From positions 1-9,655 of the forward strand of contig JAEOTI010000066.1 of NCBI GenBank assembly GCA_016839955.1: a DNA stretch of 9,655 bases, in the 5' to 3' direction. The position numbers and the translations under genes were made by a program. Below, piece by piece: positions 1 to 7,300 of the stretch. The stretch's first letter is position 1. Each line of letters starts with the position of its first letter. The stretch is from Candidatus Hodarchaeota archaeon. Lineage in GTDB: Archaea > Asgardarchaeota > Heimdallarchaeia > Hodarchaeales > YT1-057. The notes under the pieces were generated by a model. That model did not search any database, was not told the DNA's origin, and saw only the letters and a list, made by a program, of their open reading frames with translations.

Positions 1-81
1 GTTGGGCAAACCTATGTAGAACAAAAACATGTAGATACTGGATGGAAAATTATTCAAGAAACTGCTATATCTGTTTCCTAA
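1..81 (+). CDS. C-terminal end of an unidentified protein (partial)
   Basis: Frame 1 is open from the window edge and ends at TAA (79-81), giving 26 residues that finish ...KIIQETAISVS. The gene starts outside the window. No motif is recognisable in such a short tail, so no function is offered. Another forward frame stays open to about 104, but it encodes a cysteine-rich, unlikely peptide, so frame 1 is preferred. The next gene starts 60 bp downstream on the same strand. Confidence 0.45.
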   Translation, partial: VGQTYVEQKHVDTGWKIIQETAISVS

Positions 82-99
82 CAATATTGAAACAATATT
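80..99 (+). repeat. 9-bp direct repeat, 11-bp period, ahead of the longin-like gene
   Basis: AACAATATT occurs at 80-88 and again at 91-99, one DNA helical turn apart. Each copy contains the palindrome AATATT. The second copy runs into an AT-rich TATA-like stretch (about 95-106) roughly 40 bp before the start codon at 141. It could be a tandem regulator site or simply AT-rich promoter DNA. Confidence 0.4.
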
Positions 100-140
100 T
101 TTAATTTCCTCAGAAAACTATCAATCGGTAGTTAATACAA

Positions 141-617
141 ATGGTAAACAATGATCAACCAGCGGAAGAAACTATTATTGATGGATTAATAATTACAGCT
201 TTCTTGGATCAAGGACCAGTGAATGTTTACAACTCTTCCCCCTTTCATAATAATGATGCCTATAATTTCGTTATTTGGGAACTGCCAGCTTTTAATATCG
301 ATTTACCGATGACTTTAGGGGAAATATTACCTACAGGATTGTTTACTACTAAATGTGGAGCTTTTCGGGTTTTAACATACTTTCTATATCTACCTGTCGA
401 GTTTTCTTCTGATCCTCGGATCAAGGAAAATGGCCGGCCGATCATTTTCTGGGTTTTCTCTCAATCAGAAACCATTTTAAATGTTGAAACAAAAATTGAA
501 CAAAAATTTATTCAATTATTTCGTTATCACAAGATTCTTAATGATATTGACTTAATTAAAACAGTTGTAATGCAAGATATCGATGATAAAATTAAGCAAA
601 TCACTAAAAATTCTTAA
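141..617 (+). CDS. Small protein with longin/roadblock-like fold order (inferred)
   Basis: This encodes 158 residues with no signal peptide or membrane helix, so it is probably cytosolic. The visible pattern is a strand (LIITAFL, about 16-22), a strand (PVNVYNSS), a helix (NDAYNFVIWELPAF), short strands around GLFTT and FRVLTYFLYLPVE, a conserved-looking SSDPRIKENGRP turn, a strand (PIIFWVFSQS), then an amphipathic helix (NVETKIEQKFIQLFRYH) and a charged C-terminal tail. This beta-beta-alpha-beta-beta-beta-alpha order is that of longin domains, which, with roadblock domains, are abundant in Asgard archaea and in eukaryotes serve small GTPases and membrane traffic. The fold call is inferred from the pattern, not from a match. 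ATG at 141 is the only plausible start. The next gene is convergent, so this one is not in an operon with it. Confidence 0.6.
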   Translation: MVNNDQPAEETIIDGLIITAFLDQGPVNVYNSSPFHNNDAYNFVIWELPAFNIDLPMTLGEILPTGLFTTKCGAFRVLTYFLYLPVEFSSDPRIKENGRPIIFWVFSQSETILNVETKIEQKFIQLFRYHKILNDIDLIKTVVMQDIDDKIKQITKNS

Positions 618-661
618 CTAGCTTAATTTCACTGAGGGGGATAAAAGATTGTAATTTTGAT

Positions 662-1360
662 TTATTTATTATACAAATCTAAGTCAAGTTCTTTGTATAG
701 TTCAGAATGACTTGAAAAAAGGATTGAATCATGTCCCCGTGTGGTGAATTTGAAAAACATTAGTAATTCTCTAAAATCAATACCTAGATTAGCAATTATG
801 TCATGATTTTTTTCAAGCCAGTTTGTTTCTTGTTCAAATAGTTCTCTATGTCTTGCAAAGATCTTTTTTGTAAGTTTAGTAATCTTTTTTGTGTTTATTT
901 TAGGATTTATAGTTTTTAATAAATTCGAAAGGTCTCTTTGGAATGTTTTCTCTTTATTTTCGAGTTCATCCTGGTCTCTCAGGATAATGATTTTTGAAGT
1001 TCGACCGTAATAACTAACATAGTTCTTACCTTCTAGACGAGTAATGATCTTTTTGATAAGGTTAGCTTCCTCTAATTTATCCAGATGAAAATAAATCTTT
1101 GTTATTTTTACTGGTTCAGTTAATTTTTTGTTAAGCAGAGGAAGCATTTCTGCAGCAGACAATGCATATCGTTTGACCGAATTTTTATCTTCCACAATCT
1201 CATCCTTAATCCCTGTTCTAAGAATTTCAAGAATGGCATTTCGTATCTCTTGTCCTGCTAATTTATAGAAGGTATCTGAGTCAACTTCCGTAGTTGTAGG
1301 AATTTTTTTCCAAAATTGGAAGGTCCTTAACCATTCATCATCTAAATGAGATTCAACCAT
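662..1360 (-). CDS. ArsR-like winged-helix transcriptional regulator
   Basis: This is a 232-residue cytosolic DNA-binding protein. With the ATG at 1360 as residue 1, the winged-helix domain covers about 30-130: helix 1 (FYKLAGQEIRNAILEILRTG, 31-50), a helix with the pattern LSAAEMLPLLNKKL (67-80), the recognition helix (VKITKIYFHLDKLEEANLI, 84-102), and a basic beta-wing (RLEGKNYVSYYGRTSKIIIL). This matches archaeal ArsR/HTH_20-type regulators, which usually dimerise. The second half (130-232) is helical and Lys/Glu-rich with no recognisable ligand pocket. The frame also allows a GTG start at 1369 (MIF-M...), but the ATG three codons in is the better start. It is divergent from the MFS exporter at 1530, and the intergenic dyads make it the natural candidate to control that gene and perhaps itself. 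Repressor or activator cannot be told from the sequence. Confidence 0.85.
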   Translation of the reverse strand: MVESHLDDEWLRTFQFWKKIPTTTEVDSDTFYKLAGQEIRNAILEILRTGIKDEIVEDKNSVKRYALSAAEMLPLLNKKLTEPVKITKIYFHLDKLEEANLIKKIITRLEGKNYVSYYGRTSKIIILRDQDELENKEKTFQRDLSNLLKTINPKINTKKITKLTKKIFARHRELFEQETNWLEKNHDIIANLGIDFRELLMFFKFTTRGHDSILFSSHSELYKELDLDLYNK

Positions 1361-1384
1361 AAAAATCACACAATCTAAGGATAA

Positions 1385-1413
1385 CTAATTAAATTTTACC
1401 GTTTTTTAATTAG
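1385..1413. repeat. Perfect 9-bp inverted repeat upstream of the regulator
   Basis: CTAATTAAA (1385-1393) and TTTAATTAG (1405-1413) are exact reverse complements separated by 11 bp. The promoter-proximal arm, read on the minus strand, is a TATA-like TTTAATTA centred about 29 bp before the regulator ATG at 1360. That fits the minus-strand core promoter of a short-leader or leaderless transcript. The palindrome could be an operator over that promoter. The AT-only arms make chance symmetry more likely than for a mixed-sequence dyad. Confidence 0.45.
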
Positions 1414-1429
1414 AACTGTTTCCATTCAA

Positions 1430-1451
1430 CTGTTTAATCGCTATTGAATAG
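1430..1451. promoter_or_regulatory. Putative operator O1 (22-bp dyad)
   Basis: CTGTTTAA (1430-1437), a 6-bp spacer, then TTGAATAG (1444-1451). Each half-site differs by one base from CTGTTCAA. It lies just upstream of the exporter's TATA-like box and has the same arm length and spacer as the dyad at 1470-1491. The size suits a dimeric winged-helix protein. The divergent regulator is the inferred binder. Confidence 0.5.
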
Positions 1452-1469
1452 AAATTTTTTTATACTTAA
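1452..1469 (+). promoter_or_regulatory. TATA-like core promoter of the MFS exporter gene
   Basis: An uninterrupted A/T-rich stretch containing TTTTTTTATACTTAA lies exactly between the two dyads. Archaeal TATA boxes sit about 26 bp before the transcription start, which would place the start near 1490 and give a leader of about 40 nt containing the AAGGG ribosome-binding site at 1516-1520. Inferred from spacing. Confidence 0.5.
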
Positions 1470-1491
1470 CGGTTCAACAAATCTTGAACAG
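1470..1491. promoter_or_regulatory. Putative operator O2 (22-bp dyad)
   Basis: CGGTTCAA (1470-1477), a 6-bp spacer, then TTGAACAG (1484-1491). The inner GTTCAA/TTGAAC arms are perfect. The right half-site is an exact CTGTTCAA on the minus strand, and the left differs by one base. It sits between the TATA-like box and the expected transcription start, where a bound protein would block initiation. Its centre is 40 bp from that of O1. Confidence 0.55.
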
Positions 1492-1529
1492 ATAGGTTTA
1501 TCCAATAAAACTTCCAAGGGATAATATAA

Positions 1530-2822
1530 ATGTCTATAGACACGCAAATTACCCAACTAAATAAAGAAAAAGAGTATAATTTCTTAGGTTACATTCTTTT
1601 TTGGTTTGGACAGCTACAGTCACATTTAGGATCAAATATAGTTCAATTTGTAATTCTTGTTTGGATTGCTTGGGAATTTGAAAGTCCATTATTACTGGGG
1701 ATTGCTGCATTTGCTGGATTTGCACCGATTATTGTCATAACTCCCTTAGCTGGTGTTTTTGTCGATCGATGGTCTAGAAAGAAAGTGATTATTTTAGTAG
1801 ATTTCTTACAAGCCTTTGCAACTTTTATCCTTGTAGCATTATTCTACCTTGGAGACGTAATTGTTTGGTACGTAATAATTATTTCAGCTTTTCGAGGAAT
1901 TTTCGAAGCATTTCATTATCCTGCAACAGAAGCAATCATGCCATTAATGGTCCCACCAGAAAAACTAGGTCGAATGAACGGATTGAGTTATTTATCTTAT
2001 GGAATTATAGGAATACTTGGTCCATTGATTGCAGCATTATTACTCCTTTATTGGAAAATCTTTGAAATATTATTACTTGATCCTATTACATTCATTTTTG
2101 CAATAGTGCCCGTTTTACTCGTTAAAATCCCAGAAGTGAAAGAAAAAAAACAGTTACAGGATCAAAAACCATCAATTATGTCAGAATTTTCTGAAGGAAT
2201 TAGCTTCATTCGACATAAAGATGGGCTTCTACCTCTTCTATCTATTTTTACTGGCGCAAATTTCTTCATTCCATTTTTAATGGTATTATTACCTCTGTTT
2301 GTAAAAATAAGTCATTCTGGTGAAAAAGGTGATTTAGCGTTTATATTCGCCCTTAATCAACTGGGATTACTTATTGGGGCACTAATAATGTCTTCTTGGA
2401 AAGGATTTCAAAATAAAATTGTAGGAGTCGTCTTTGGTATCCTTTTTATGTATGTAGGAGTTTTGATAGTCGTTTTTACTCCCACAGGTCCAAATACATT
2501 CTTAATAATGGGCTTCGGGATGGCGTTAGTTGGTTTCATGCTACCTGTTGCAAACATCTCAAGTCAAACCATCTGGCAAACAGTTGTACCTCCAGAAAAA
2601 ATTGGTCGAGTTTTTTCTGTTAGAAGAAGTATTGCTCAATTTTCTGCGCCTCTAGCAATGATTATGAGTGGTGTTCTCGCTGAATTTATTGCAATGGAGA
2701 CACTGTTTTTTGCTTGTGCAGCATTGGGACTCGTTTGTTTAGCATACACTTGGTTCATGACTAATTTGTCAGCAGTTGAGGTTGAGAGTGTAATGCCAAC
2801 AGAATCCCCTATTACAGCTTAA
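1530..2822 (+). CDS. MFS transporter, DHA3/EntS-type efflux permease
   Basis: This is a 430-residue integral membrane protein of normal major facilitator length. About 12 hydrophobic segments are visible (roughly 18-48, 52-78, 86-107, 110-130, 155-175, 178-200, 232-260, 268-290, 297-317, 323-345, 365-388, 391-411), with a charged central loop at 201-220. The MFS motif A is clear after TM2: GVFVDRWSRKK (75-85). The halves show the internal duplication typical of this branch: VPPEKLGRMNGL (141-152) and VPPEKIGRVFSV (353-364). Relatives export drugs, macrolides or siderophores with proton antiport; the substrate here cannot be read. The start is ATG at 1530 with AAGGG ten bases upstream. It is divergent from a winged-helix regulator and preceded by two matching dyads around its TATA-like box, so it is probably inducible by its own substrate. 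The next gene starts 113 bp downstream and probably has its own promoter. Confidence 0.9.
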   Translation: MSIDTQITQLNKEKEYNFLGYILFWFGQLQSHLGSNIVQFVILVWIAWEFESPLLLGIAAFAGFAPIIVITPLAGVFVDRWSRKKVIILVDFLQAFATFILVALFYLGDVIVWYVIIISAFRGIFEAFHYPATEAIMPLMVPPEKLGRMNGLSYLSYGIIGILGPLIAALLLLYWKIFEILLLDPITFIFAIVPVLLVKIPEVKEKKQLQDQKPSIMSEFSEGISFIRHKDGLLPLLSIFTGANFFIPFLMVLLPLFVKISHSGEKGDLAFIFALNQLGLLIGALIMSSWKGFQNKIVGVVFGILFMYVGVLIVVFTPTGPNTFLIMGFGMALVGFMLPVANISSQTIWQTVVPPEKIGRVFSVRRSIAQFSAPLAMIMSGVLAEFIAMETLFFACAALGLVCLAYTWFMTNLSAVEVESVMPTESPITA

Positions 2823-2867
2823 ATTAGAATAATCAAAAATCGTTGTCCTCTGTAATTCTCTGCTAGA

Positions 2868-2903
2868 TTTTAAAATGGATTTACATATAGAATACTTTTT
2901 AAC
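2868..2903 (+). promoter_or_regulatory. Possible promoter of the DUF1684-methyltransferase unit
   Basis: The 113-bp gap after the MFS gene holds TTTTAAAA (2868-2875), TTTACATATAG (2880-2890) and TTTTTAAC (2896-2903). One of these TATA-like stretches, 33-68 bp before the ATG at 2936, probably drives the two-gene unit. Which one cannot be decided by eye, and no operator-like dyad was seen here. Confidence 0.3.
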
Positions 2904-2935
2904 AGGTTAATCTGGATTCCAACTAGGCTAATGTT

Positions 2936-3466
2936 ATGAATAGTTCTTCCTATAAGAAAAAGATATCCAAAATACGTAGAAACTATAACAAAGCTTTTTT
3001 AGATTCACCTGAATCTCCCTTAACAACTGATCAAAAACTGAATTTCTCTGGACTCTCTTTTTTCCCAATCGATGAGAAATATCGGTTAGATGTTGAGTTA
3101 AAGAAGAACATTAATCCTGAAAAAATTACCTTATCATCCTCTAAAGGGGAAAGCCATATTTATCTTCGTTATGGTTCTCTAGAATTTGCATTAGATGGAC
3201 AAACCTGTAAATTAACTGTATTTAAGCCACTAGATGAAGATTATTTCTTTTTACCCTTTAAGGATAAAACTTCAGGGAAGGAATCTTATGAAGCTGGTCG
3301 ATACGTTGAAATCGAATTAATATCTGATAATATATACATTCTGGACTTTAATTTAGCTTATAATCCGCTTTGTGCATACAATGATAATTTCAGTTGTGCT
3401 TTAACACCTTTTGAGAATATACTCCCCATTGCTATTCCTGCAGGTCAAAAAAAATATAGAGATTAG
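2936..3466 (+). CDS. DUF1684 family protein
   Basis: These 176 residues carry the signature blocks of DUF1684 in order: an N-terminal charged helix (1-20), SPLTTDQKLNFSGLSFFP (27-44), a mid region of beta strands (RYGSLEFALDG, 78-88), FKDKTSGKESYEAGRY (108-123), then the hallmark LDFNLAYNPLCAY (136-148), C154 in place of the usual CPLPP cysteine, ENILPIAIPAGQKKY (160-174). The family is found in bacteria and archaea, is predicted mostly beta, and has no established biochemical function. The length is normal, and no signal peptide or membrane helix is present. The conserved Asn/Tyr/Cys cluster (N139, N143, C146, C154) may form a ligand or metal site; that is inference. ATG 2936 is preferred because the ATG at 2931 terminates after two codons. 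It ends 12 bp before a methyltransferase gene, so the two are very likely co-transcribed. Confidence 0.85.
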   Translation: MNSSSYKKKISKIRRNYNKAFLDSPESPLTTDQKLNFSGLSFFPIDEKYRLDVELKKNINPEKITLSSSKGESHIYLRYGSLEFALDGQTCKLTVFKPLDEDYFFLPFKDKTSGKESYEAGRYVEIELISDNIYILDFNLAYNPLCAYNDNFSCALTPFENILPIAIPAGQKKYRD

Positions 3467-3478
3467 GAAACTATACAA

Positions 3479-4294
3479 ATGGAATCGTATTTAGAAAAAT
3501 TAGCTTTATCATATCCTTTACGAGAATCTATTATCCACTCTATTCTTGAAAGATTACAATTACCAATTGGAAGTTATGGTTTAGACGCCGGTTGTGGAAT
3601 TGGCGACATCACATTAATGCTCGCAAGAGCTGTAGGACCGGATGGGAGAGTTAAAGGTATTGACATTTCAAAAGAGTTTGTAGAACATGCAAAAAAGCTT
3701 TCTTTAGAAGCTGGCTTATCTGATAGAGTTCACTTTGAAGAGGGTAATTTGACTAGTTTACCATTTAACGATGACTCTTTTGGTTGGCTTTGGAGTATGG
3801 ATTGTGCGGCATTCATGCCAAGTAGAGGTATGATAAGTCAAGAAAAATTATTACAAGAGTTATCACGAGTTGTTAAACCTGGTGGAAAACTTGCACTTCT
3901 TGTTTGGTCATCTCAACAGTTACTTCCTGGTTATCCCCATCTGGAAGCTCGATTGAATACGACAGCCATGGGAACAGCTCCATTTCAAGAAAATAGTGAC
4001 CCAAAAACACATTTCCTTCGAGTTTTGGATTGGTTTGAAAAACCAAATTTAGAAAATCCAAGTGTAAATACGTTTGTAAAAACTATCCATGCACCAATTA
4101 GCGAGGAAATTAAAAAATCTGTCACATCCCTTATTCAAATGCGATGGAACCCAAAGTCCTCTGAACTAAGTCAAAAAGATTACACTTCATATCAAAGGGT
4201 ATGTAACCCTGACTCCTCAGATTATATCTTGAATCAGGAAGGTTATTACGCTTTTTTTACGTATTCTCTCTTTCAGTGTGACGTTGGGAAATGA
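3479..4294 (+). CDS. Class I SAM-dependent methyltransferase (UbiE/Methyltransf_11-like)
   Basis: This is a 271-residue soluble enzyme that transfers a methyl group from S-adenosylmethionine. The Rossmann-fold motifs are visible: motif I LDAGCGIGD (35-43) for SAM binding, the acidic ribose-binding residue in VKGIDIS (D62), FEEGNLTSLPFNDDSF (86-101) contacting the adenine, the motif IV-like strand WLWSMDCAAFM (103-113), and VKPGGKLAL (132-140). Residues 145-271 form a C-terminal extension with aromatic stretches (YYAFFTYSLF near the end), probably a substrate lid as in small-molecule methyltransferases. The substrate is not evident. It follows the DUF1684 gene by 12 bp on the same strand, and no strong Shine-Dalgarno is visible (only AGGAAA about 12-16 bases upstream), which suggests translational or transcriptional linkage. 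The two proteins plausibly act on the same molecule. Confidence 0.9.
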   Translation: MESYLEKLALSYPLRESIIHSILERLQLPIGSYGLDAGCGIGDITLMLARAVGPDGRVKGIDISKEFVEHAKKLSLEAGLSDRVHFEEGNLTSLPFNDDSFGWLWSMDCAAFMPSRGMISQEKLLQELSRVVKPGGKLALLVWSSQQLLPGYPHLEARLNTTAMGTAPFQENSDPKTHFLRVLDWFEKPNLENPSVNTFVKTIHAPISEEIKKSVTSLIQMRWNPKSSELSQKDYTSYQRVCNPDSSDYILNQEGYYAFFTYSLFQCDVGK

Positions 4295-4327
4295 GAGACT
4301 TCCCCCCACACATTAATTTGGAAGACA

Positions 4328-4390
4328 TTTTAAGCATAAGAATCTCGGTAAAATTAGCTATTTTTCATTATTCATCTCATGAGGGATAAT
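4328..4390 (+). promoter_or_regulatory. Leader of the surface-protein gene with an RBS-covering hairpin
   Basis: A TATA-like TTTTAA (4328-4333) would place transcription start near 4355-4360. The leader then contains ATTATTCATC (4367-4376), loop TCAT, and GAGGGATAAT (4381-4390). The arms pair at nine of ten positions, counting one G-U pair, with one A-G mismatch. The 3' arm contains GAGGG, the Shine-Dalgarno, 7 bases before the TTG start at 4393. Folding would hide the ribosome-binding site. The inner eight bases CTCATGAG are also a DNA palindrome, so an operator is an alternative reading. Confidence 0.4.
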
Positions 4391-4392
4391 AT

Positions 4393-7300
4393 TTGTTTAG
4401 AAAATTCCTAGTTGTAAGTCTGGTTATAACTACAATGATTATTTCTAGTATAGGTTTCTTCCCTACTCAAGCTACAACTGCTGACAGTCAACCAAAACCT
4501 CAAATAACTAACGAAAAATCACAATTACCACAAAAACCTACAGAAGAAAGAAAACATTCTATAACACGAACTTTTCCAAACCTATATCTTGAAAAAGAAG
4601 AGACAGAGTTCAAAGAAGAAATTTCAAAACCCCTTTCTATGGACAAAAATCAAATTCCATCTCTTCAAGGCACTATAGAAAATGGTTTTTCATTTAACTC
4701 AGGCACAGGTTATGACGATATCTATTTCACCAGATCTTGGACAGCTGGTGATCAAGTTTTTGTTGTAGGCGAGTGGTTCAACAATCAAGCTGAAGATATC
4801 TTGGATTTCGGGATTTATGCACCAGGAACAGACATAAATATGGTACTTAATGGTGGCTATGACTCTTTTGAAATGACTGGTTGGGCAATGGCGACTGGAG
4901 GTGGCTCACCAGAACAAATGTACCTTGATATCACTGAAGCAGGTACCTATTACATTCGAATCATTAACTATGCTAAAATTGATGTTACTGGTCGAATTGC
5001 AACGCGAACTCCAGATATTGCAGAACTATCATACTCAGATCAAACTGGCGTTTGGCTGAATGGTACTGCAGTTGGAAACTTAACTGCCATTCTTACTTCA
5101 GAACTAAATCTCACACATTGTTTCGTCAGAGAAATGCATATCTATGATAATACTACAATTTGGGCATATAATTGTTATATAGATCAATTATTCATCTATG
5201 GTGACTCAAAATTCTTTGGAGTCATCACAACGATTTCAGATGTAATTAGTTTTGATTACGCATTAGTTGAATTAAGCAGTAATTGCATAATTCAAACAGC
5301 AGAGGCCTGGTATTTTTCCAATTTCATAGCAAATGATAGTTTGATTTATAATGCATTTGCTTACGAAGGTAGTTCCATTGAACTCCATGGAGGCTCTCAT
5401 GGGACAATCCATGGTGAGGAACGAGCTTTTGTTTCGATTCATGATACTACAATATCTAGAGCAAGCATTGGCTTTCGGGGCGATGCCCAAGCTATTAATT
5501 TCACTGCTTTACCCACTGGTTACCTTTCTAGTTGGCAGGTAATTGATAATCCCGAACGGGTGAATACGACTCTTAGTTATAATATGTACAATACAGATGT
5601 AACAAACTGGACAATACAGGCTGGAGACAATGCTGATGTTGGTTTAAAGTCTGTAAACCTCTATTCAGCGGTTGTAACTGGAAATGGAAGCCTATATTGT
5701 GAATCCGCGGAAATAACATATCTAGAATCCCATGAGAACGGAACAATCTCAAGTTATTCCACGGATGTTCACCTGGTAACAAGTTTGCTTAACGAGTCTT
5801 ACCTGCTAATTTCTGGAGGATCATATGGTCGAATCATAGTAGATGATCACAGTATCCTTGATGCACATGATTGTGATATCACCTATCCAGATCCCTGGTT
5901 CATTCAAGGTCAAGTAAATCTATCATTAGGATCTGGGATCTATACGGCGTGGACACTCAGCGCACAAGATGTTAGTGGAATTACTATCGATATTCTTTTT
6001 GACAATGTAACTGTAACAGATTGGTACTTACGTGCAAGAGGAAACTCAGTTGTCCGATTGAAATACTCTGATTTATATTATATACGTACTTGGGGACAAG
6101 GAACTCTATACGTTAATAACTCGAATGTAGGAACCGCTTATGCTCATGAAGACGGCAAACTATTTTGCGATACAATTTATCAATATGACTTTGGATACCT
6201 TTGGGCATTAGGTAATAGTTCAGTAGAAATCAATGACAGTTCGGTTCACCATGTACTATCCTATAACAATGGAACAATGAAACTTTTTGATTGCGTAAAT
6301 AGCACAGCTTACTCGGGCATTATTGAAGCTAGAGATAAGAGCAGGCTTGAAATCTATAATTGTCAACTTTCATATTTCTGGGTTGATATTTGGGATGATA
6401 CTTCCTTTTATATAGAGAATTCTGACATTGAGTCTGTAGCGACCTACCATTCAGCTACAGGTTCTGTTTGGGATTTCAATGGCCATTTTTGCTTCACTGG
6501 TGTTGGCTCAATCAATATTATTTCATCTATTATTGAATTAGAAGAACATTATCATGGGGGGGGATCATGGAATTTAGGAGTTCCGCCAGTTTATGAAACT
6601 ACTGTAAATTATAATCCTGGTAACGGTTTGGTTGTTAGTAATACTTGGGTTGGCGGACATTGGTTGAGATTCTTTGATAATACTTCAGCCACTGTAGCAG
6701 GAACGAGTTCATATGAACTGGATATTTCAGTTCATGATGAAGCAGATGTAACACTTTCTGGTGGAGTGTTTTCCGAATTACATCTTAATCAACAAGGAGA
6801 AGCATATGTGAACAATGCTGAGGTCTATGATGTACATATTCTATTTTCTCCAGAACTTAGTTGGATTGATAACTTACCATATCTGTATCCAACCCCCGGT
6901 TCAATGTTGTTATCGAATTATTTCAGTTCATCAGGTCCTGAACCTTATTTGAGTGCATCTTCGAGTATTCTGATCTTCTTCCATATTCATTTAGAGAATC
7001 CTGATTTAGTAGTAATTTCTGATTGTACAATACGATCAATTTCAGCAGTTGGTGATGGAGCTTTTTCACTAGAAAACATGGATATTTACGACTTATCGAT
7101 TTTTGGTTCCATTTACTGTCAGGAAACAGATTCTACAACTCGAAACATCTATTTATATGACCACTCATCATATAATGCAACAAACATCGGGTTTGAATAT
7201 ATTTACATTGCAGAAAATGCATGGGCAGGACTTGTCGACCCCTATAAGGCTTATTCCGACCTTTATGGAGACATCTATGGTGTTTTAGACGTCTCGTTTA

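Noticed and set aside
618..661. Bidirectional terminator between the convergent longin-like and regulator genes
   Set aside because: No stem of useful length and no clear T-tract in either direction within the 44 bp.
1361..1369. GTG start extending the regulator by three codons
   Set aside because: The added residues are M-I-F before a good ATG. No ribosome-binding site supports the GTG, and the ATG at 1360 fits the minus-strand TATA spacing.
1471..1491. tRNA T-arm-like GGTTCAA-N6-TTGAAC
   Set aside because: It resembles the T-loop consensus only superficially. No acceptor, D or anticodon arms can be built around it, and it fits better as one of two matching dyads.
4286..4304. GGGAA / TTCCC hairpin at the methyltransferase stop codon as a terminator
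   Set aside because: Only a 5-bp stem with a 9-base loop, overlapping the stop codon and followed by C and A rather than a T-tract.
4379..4411. ATG at 4379 as the start of the surface-protein gene
   Set aside because: It is in another frame and stops at TAG after ten codons; the TTG at 4393 carries the signal peptide and has GAGGG at proper spacing.
5272..5490. Antisense reading frame of 72 codons inside the surface-protein gene (others at 5573-5782 and 3873-4061)
   Set aside because: They lie opposite well-supported coding sequence, have no promoter or ribosome-binding site, and their translations show no domain-like pattern.
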